From assembly GCA_003132865.1 (NCBI GenBank), contig PKYZ01000223.1, positions 1 through 14,108 on the forward strand: 14,108 nucleotides of DNA, written 5' to 3'. Below are positions 12,900 to 14,108 of the stretch, piece by piece. Every line of letters begins with the position of its first letter. Position 1 is the stretch's first letter. A program made the position numbers and the translations under genes. The notes under the pieces are model-generated. The model was not told the origin of the DNA, made no database searches, and saw only the letters and a program-made list of their open reading frames with translations. The DNA is from Bryobacterales bacterium. GTDB lineage: Bacteria; Acidobacteriota; Terriglobia; Bryobacterales; Bryobacteraceae.

Positions 12900-13520
12900 T
12901 CACTTTGCCGGCAGCGGCCGCATCATCAGATTCCGGAACTCCACCACGCTTCCTTTATTGTGCTGCTGCAGTGCCAGGAGCCCCTTCCGATAGGTGTTCT
13001 TCTCGTCCACGTAATCCACGACCACCTTATCGTTCACCTTGATAATGATGTGATTGCCGTTGGCGATGACCTGCTGCGTCCACCAGGTGTCGTCCGGGAT
13101 GAGCTGCTCCTTGATGTCGGCGAAGCGGTACAGGCTGCCCGTGCGCCGCCAGTCGGAATGCGTATTGTTCACCTGCGCCTCGTAACCGGCCGGCCACTCG
13201 GGTCCAAACTTCGCGCGGAAATACATGCCGGAATTGCCGCCATGGTTGATCTTGACTTCGGCTTTGAACTCGCAATCCTCGCACTCGTGCAGCATGTAGA
13301 ACAGATGGCTGCGCTCGCCATCGCCCACGATCTTGCCGTCCTTCACGGACCAGCTCTCGGGATTGTCACCCGCTTTCCAGCCATCCAGCGTTTTGCCGTC
13401 GAACATGGCGATCCATCCGCCGCCTTCATCCGCCGCTAACAAACAGGGCGCGGCCAACAAACAGCCCGCCGCCAACAGACCGGCTGCCAACAGCCGCATT
13501 TGGAATCTCTGCAACCTCAT
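12900..13520 (-). CDS. Secreted DUF1080 (3-keto-disaccharide hydrolase-type) protein
   Basis: This is a 206-residue exported protein with one DUF1080 domain, a concanavalin-like beta-sandwich found in putative 3-keto-glycoside hydrolases and common in soil Acidobacteria and Planctomycetes. Family marks are WIAMFDGKTLDGWK, WSVKDGKIVGDGE, HLFYMLHECEDCEFKAEVKI, NSGMYFRAKFG, GYEAQVNNTH and WWTQQVIANGNHIIIKVNDK. Residues 1-30 form a long Leu/Ala-rich signal peptide encoded by a short tandem repeat; cleavage is likely before DEGGGW. ATG 13520 has AAGGTAGG upstream; the next Met, at codon 8, is also possible. It may help break down oxidised plant sugars outside the cytoplasm. This activity is inferred from the family only. 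Confidence 0.87.
   Translation of the reverse strand: MRLQRFQMRLLAAGLLAAGCLLAAPCLLAADEGGGWIAMFDGKTLDGWKAGDNPESWSVKDGKIVGDGERSHLFYMLHECEDCEFKAEVKINHGGNSGMYFRAKFGPEWPAGYEAQVNNTHSDWRRTGSLYRFADIKEQLIPDDTWWTQQVIANGNHIIIKVNDKVVVDYVDEKNTYRKGLLALQQHNKGSVVEFRNLMMRPLPAK
13435..13494. repeat. Imperfect tandem repeat in the DUF1080 signal-peptide coding region
   Basis: Units of 18, 18, 15 and about 9 bp each begin GCYAACA (13435, 13453, 13471 and 13486). On the coding strand they give LLAAG, LLAAGC, LLAAPC, LLAA. All unit lengths are multiples of three, so copy-number changes lengthen or shorten the hydrophobic core of the signal without breaking the frame. Confidence 0.6.
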
Positions 13521-13544
13521 GCGTGAGACCTACCTTTCGCGGCC

Positions 13545-13573
13545 ATTTTACTACACCGCCCTGCTATCCTGAA
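13545..13573 (-). promoter_or_regulatory. Candidate promoter for the DUF1080 gene
   Basis: Read on the minus strand, TTCAGG (13573-13568) and TAAAAT (13550-13545) are separated by 17 nt. The -10 matches consensus at five of six bases and the -35 at three. It lies in the 58-bp gap between divergent genes and would start transcription about 18 nt before ATG 13520. Confidence 0.4.
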
Positions 13574-13578
13574 CACTG

Positions 13579-14108
13579 ATGTACCTGAAAATCCTGGCAC
13601 ACCCAGTCTTCGTCAACCTGAACTTCCACATGCCCATGATCGTGGATCTGTCGCATCCGCTCATCATGCTGGAAGGCGAAAACGGTTCGGGCAAATCCAC
13701 GCTGCTGCATTCGATCTGCTACGCGCTGCGCGGCCAGCAGGTGGACGGCTACATCTACCGCCTGGATACCGGCCAGGTGAAGCTCGGCGAGATCTACCTG
13801 TTCGACGCGGAGGCGCACAATCCGCGCACGAATCCGGAGTTCTTCAAGGAGGACCCACGCCTGCAGGAGTTTCTGAGCATGGCCAGCCACGGGCAGGTGA
13901 TGCTGAGCATGTTCCGCGAGAACTTTCCCAGTTTGCCGGATGGCACCGTGCTGTTGCTGGATGAGCCGGAGATGGCGCTTTCGGTCTCGAACCAGCGGCG
14001 CATTCTGAAAATGCTGCTCGAGCTGGTGGACCAAAAGAAATTCCGCGTGATTTGCGCCACGCACTCGCCGGTGCTGATCGAAGCGGCCGAGACCTACACG
14101 ATCAACCT
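13579..14108 (+). CDS. AAA/ABC-type ATPase, 3' end beyond the window
   Basis: 176 codons of an ATPase gene are present and the frame is still open at the window edge. Walker A is GENGSGKST at residues 33-41 with Lys39. Walker B is VLLLDEPEMALS with Asp128 and Glu129, and the switch His162 lies in CATHSPVLIE. This is the compact layout of stand-alone AAA family ATPases (AAA_21/OLD-like), where few residues separate the ATP-binding motifs. The start is ATG 13579, because an in-frame TGA lies three codons before it; no Shine-Dalgarno is visible. It is divergent from the DUF1080 gene with a 58-bp gap. Members often serve with nucleases or in transport, but no partner is visible, so the role stays open. 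Confidence 0.82.
   Translation, partial: MYLKILAHPVFVNLNFHMPMIVDLSHPLIMLEGENGSGKSTLLHSICYALRGQQVDGYIYRLDTGQVKLGEIYLFDAEAHNPRTNPEFFKEDPRLQEFLSMASHGQVMLSMFRENFPSLPDGTVLLLDEPEMALSVSNQRRILKMLLELVDQKKFRVICATHSPVLIEAAETYTIN

Noticed and set aside
13564..14064. 166-codon minus-strand open frame at the window end
   Set aside because: The plus strand encodes an ATPase with Walker A, Walker B and switch His across exactly this span.

Overview
This is a high-GC bacterial window whose first ~450 bases and ~1480-1700 are visibly more AT-rich. It most resembles the soil Acidobacteriota of the Solibacter/Bryobacter type. That placement is an inference from the gene mix (DUF1080 secreted protein, HTH plus SEC-C miniature protein, many toxin-antitoxin pairs, abundant short palindromic intergenic repeats); there is no rRNA or other phylogenetic marker to test it. 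No tRNA, rRNA or CRISPR array was found.

Positions 1-3000 are an accessory strip of small and decaying genes. It starts with a VapBC/FitAB-type antitoxin (452-700) whose PIN-domain toxin (697-1124) is broken by a one-base frameshift. An N-terminal scrap of a tyrosine recombinase (1121-1479) follows, then a short remnant of an IS4-type (DUF4372) transposase (1601-1668). An apparently intact MazEF-like pair comes next (1773-1970 and 1948-2274), then a small protein with an N-terminal helix-turn-helix and a C-terminal SEC-C zinc knuckle (2550-2891). Two copies of a 26-bp hairpin-forming repeat flank that last gene.

Positions 3058-9447 hold a tightly packed three-gene plus-strand operon for the cell envelope: a DUF1175 (YfaT/MagC-like) NlpC/P60-type putative hydrolase, a 1549-residue bacterial alpha-2-macroglobulin with an intact thioester motif (Cys1073-Val-Glu-Gln), and a six-helix membrane protein. 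Both junctions overlap (20 nt and 1 nt). The minus-strand gene that follows encodes a SpoIID-type domain fused to an HExxH metallopeptidase domain, and its 3' end runs 97 bp into the membrane gene. Together these look like an envelope module combining protease trapping with peptidoglycan and protein processing.

Positions 10836-12324 contain a 150-bp cluster of nested palindromes and then citrate synthase (gltA, minus strand) with its catalytic residues present. Upstream of gltA on the same strand are an intact ParD-like antitoxin (12651-12875), an eroded ParE toxin (12444-12649) and a secreted DUF1080 protein (12900-13520). Divergent from DUF1080, an AAA/ABC-type ATPase starts at 13579 and runs off the end of the window.

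Two themes stand out. Of three toxin-antitoxin loci, two have a broken toxin but an intact antitoxin. The alpha-2-macroglobulin operon combines features usually split between the two described bacterial classes (YfhM and YfaS/MagD).
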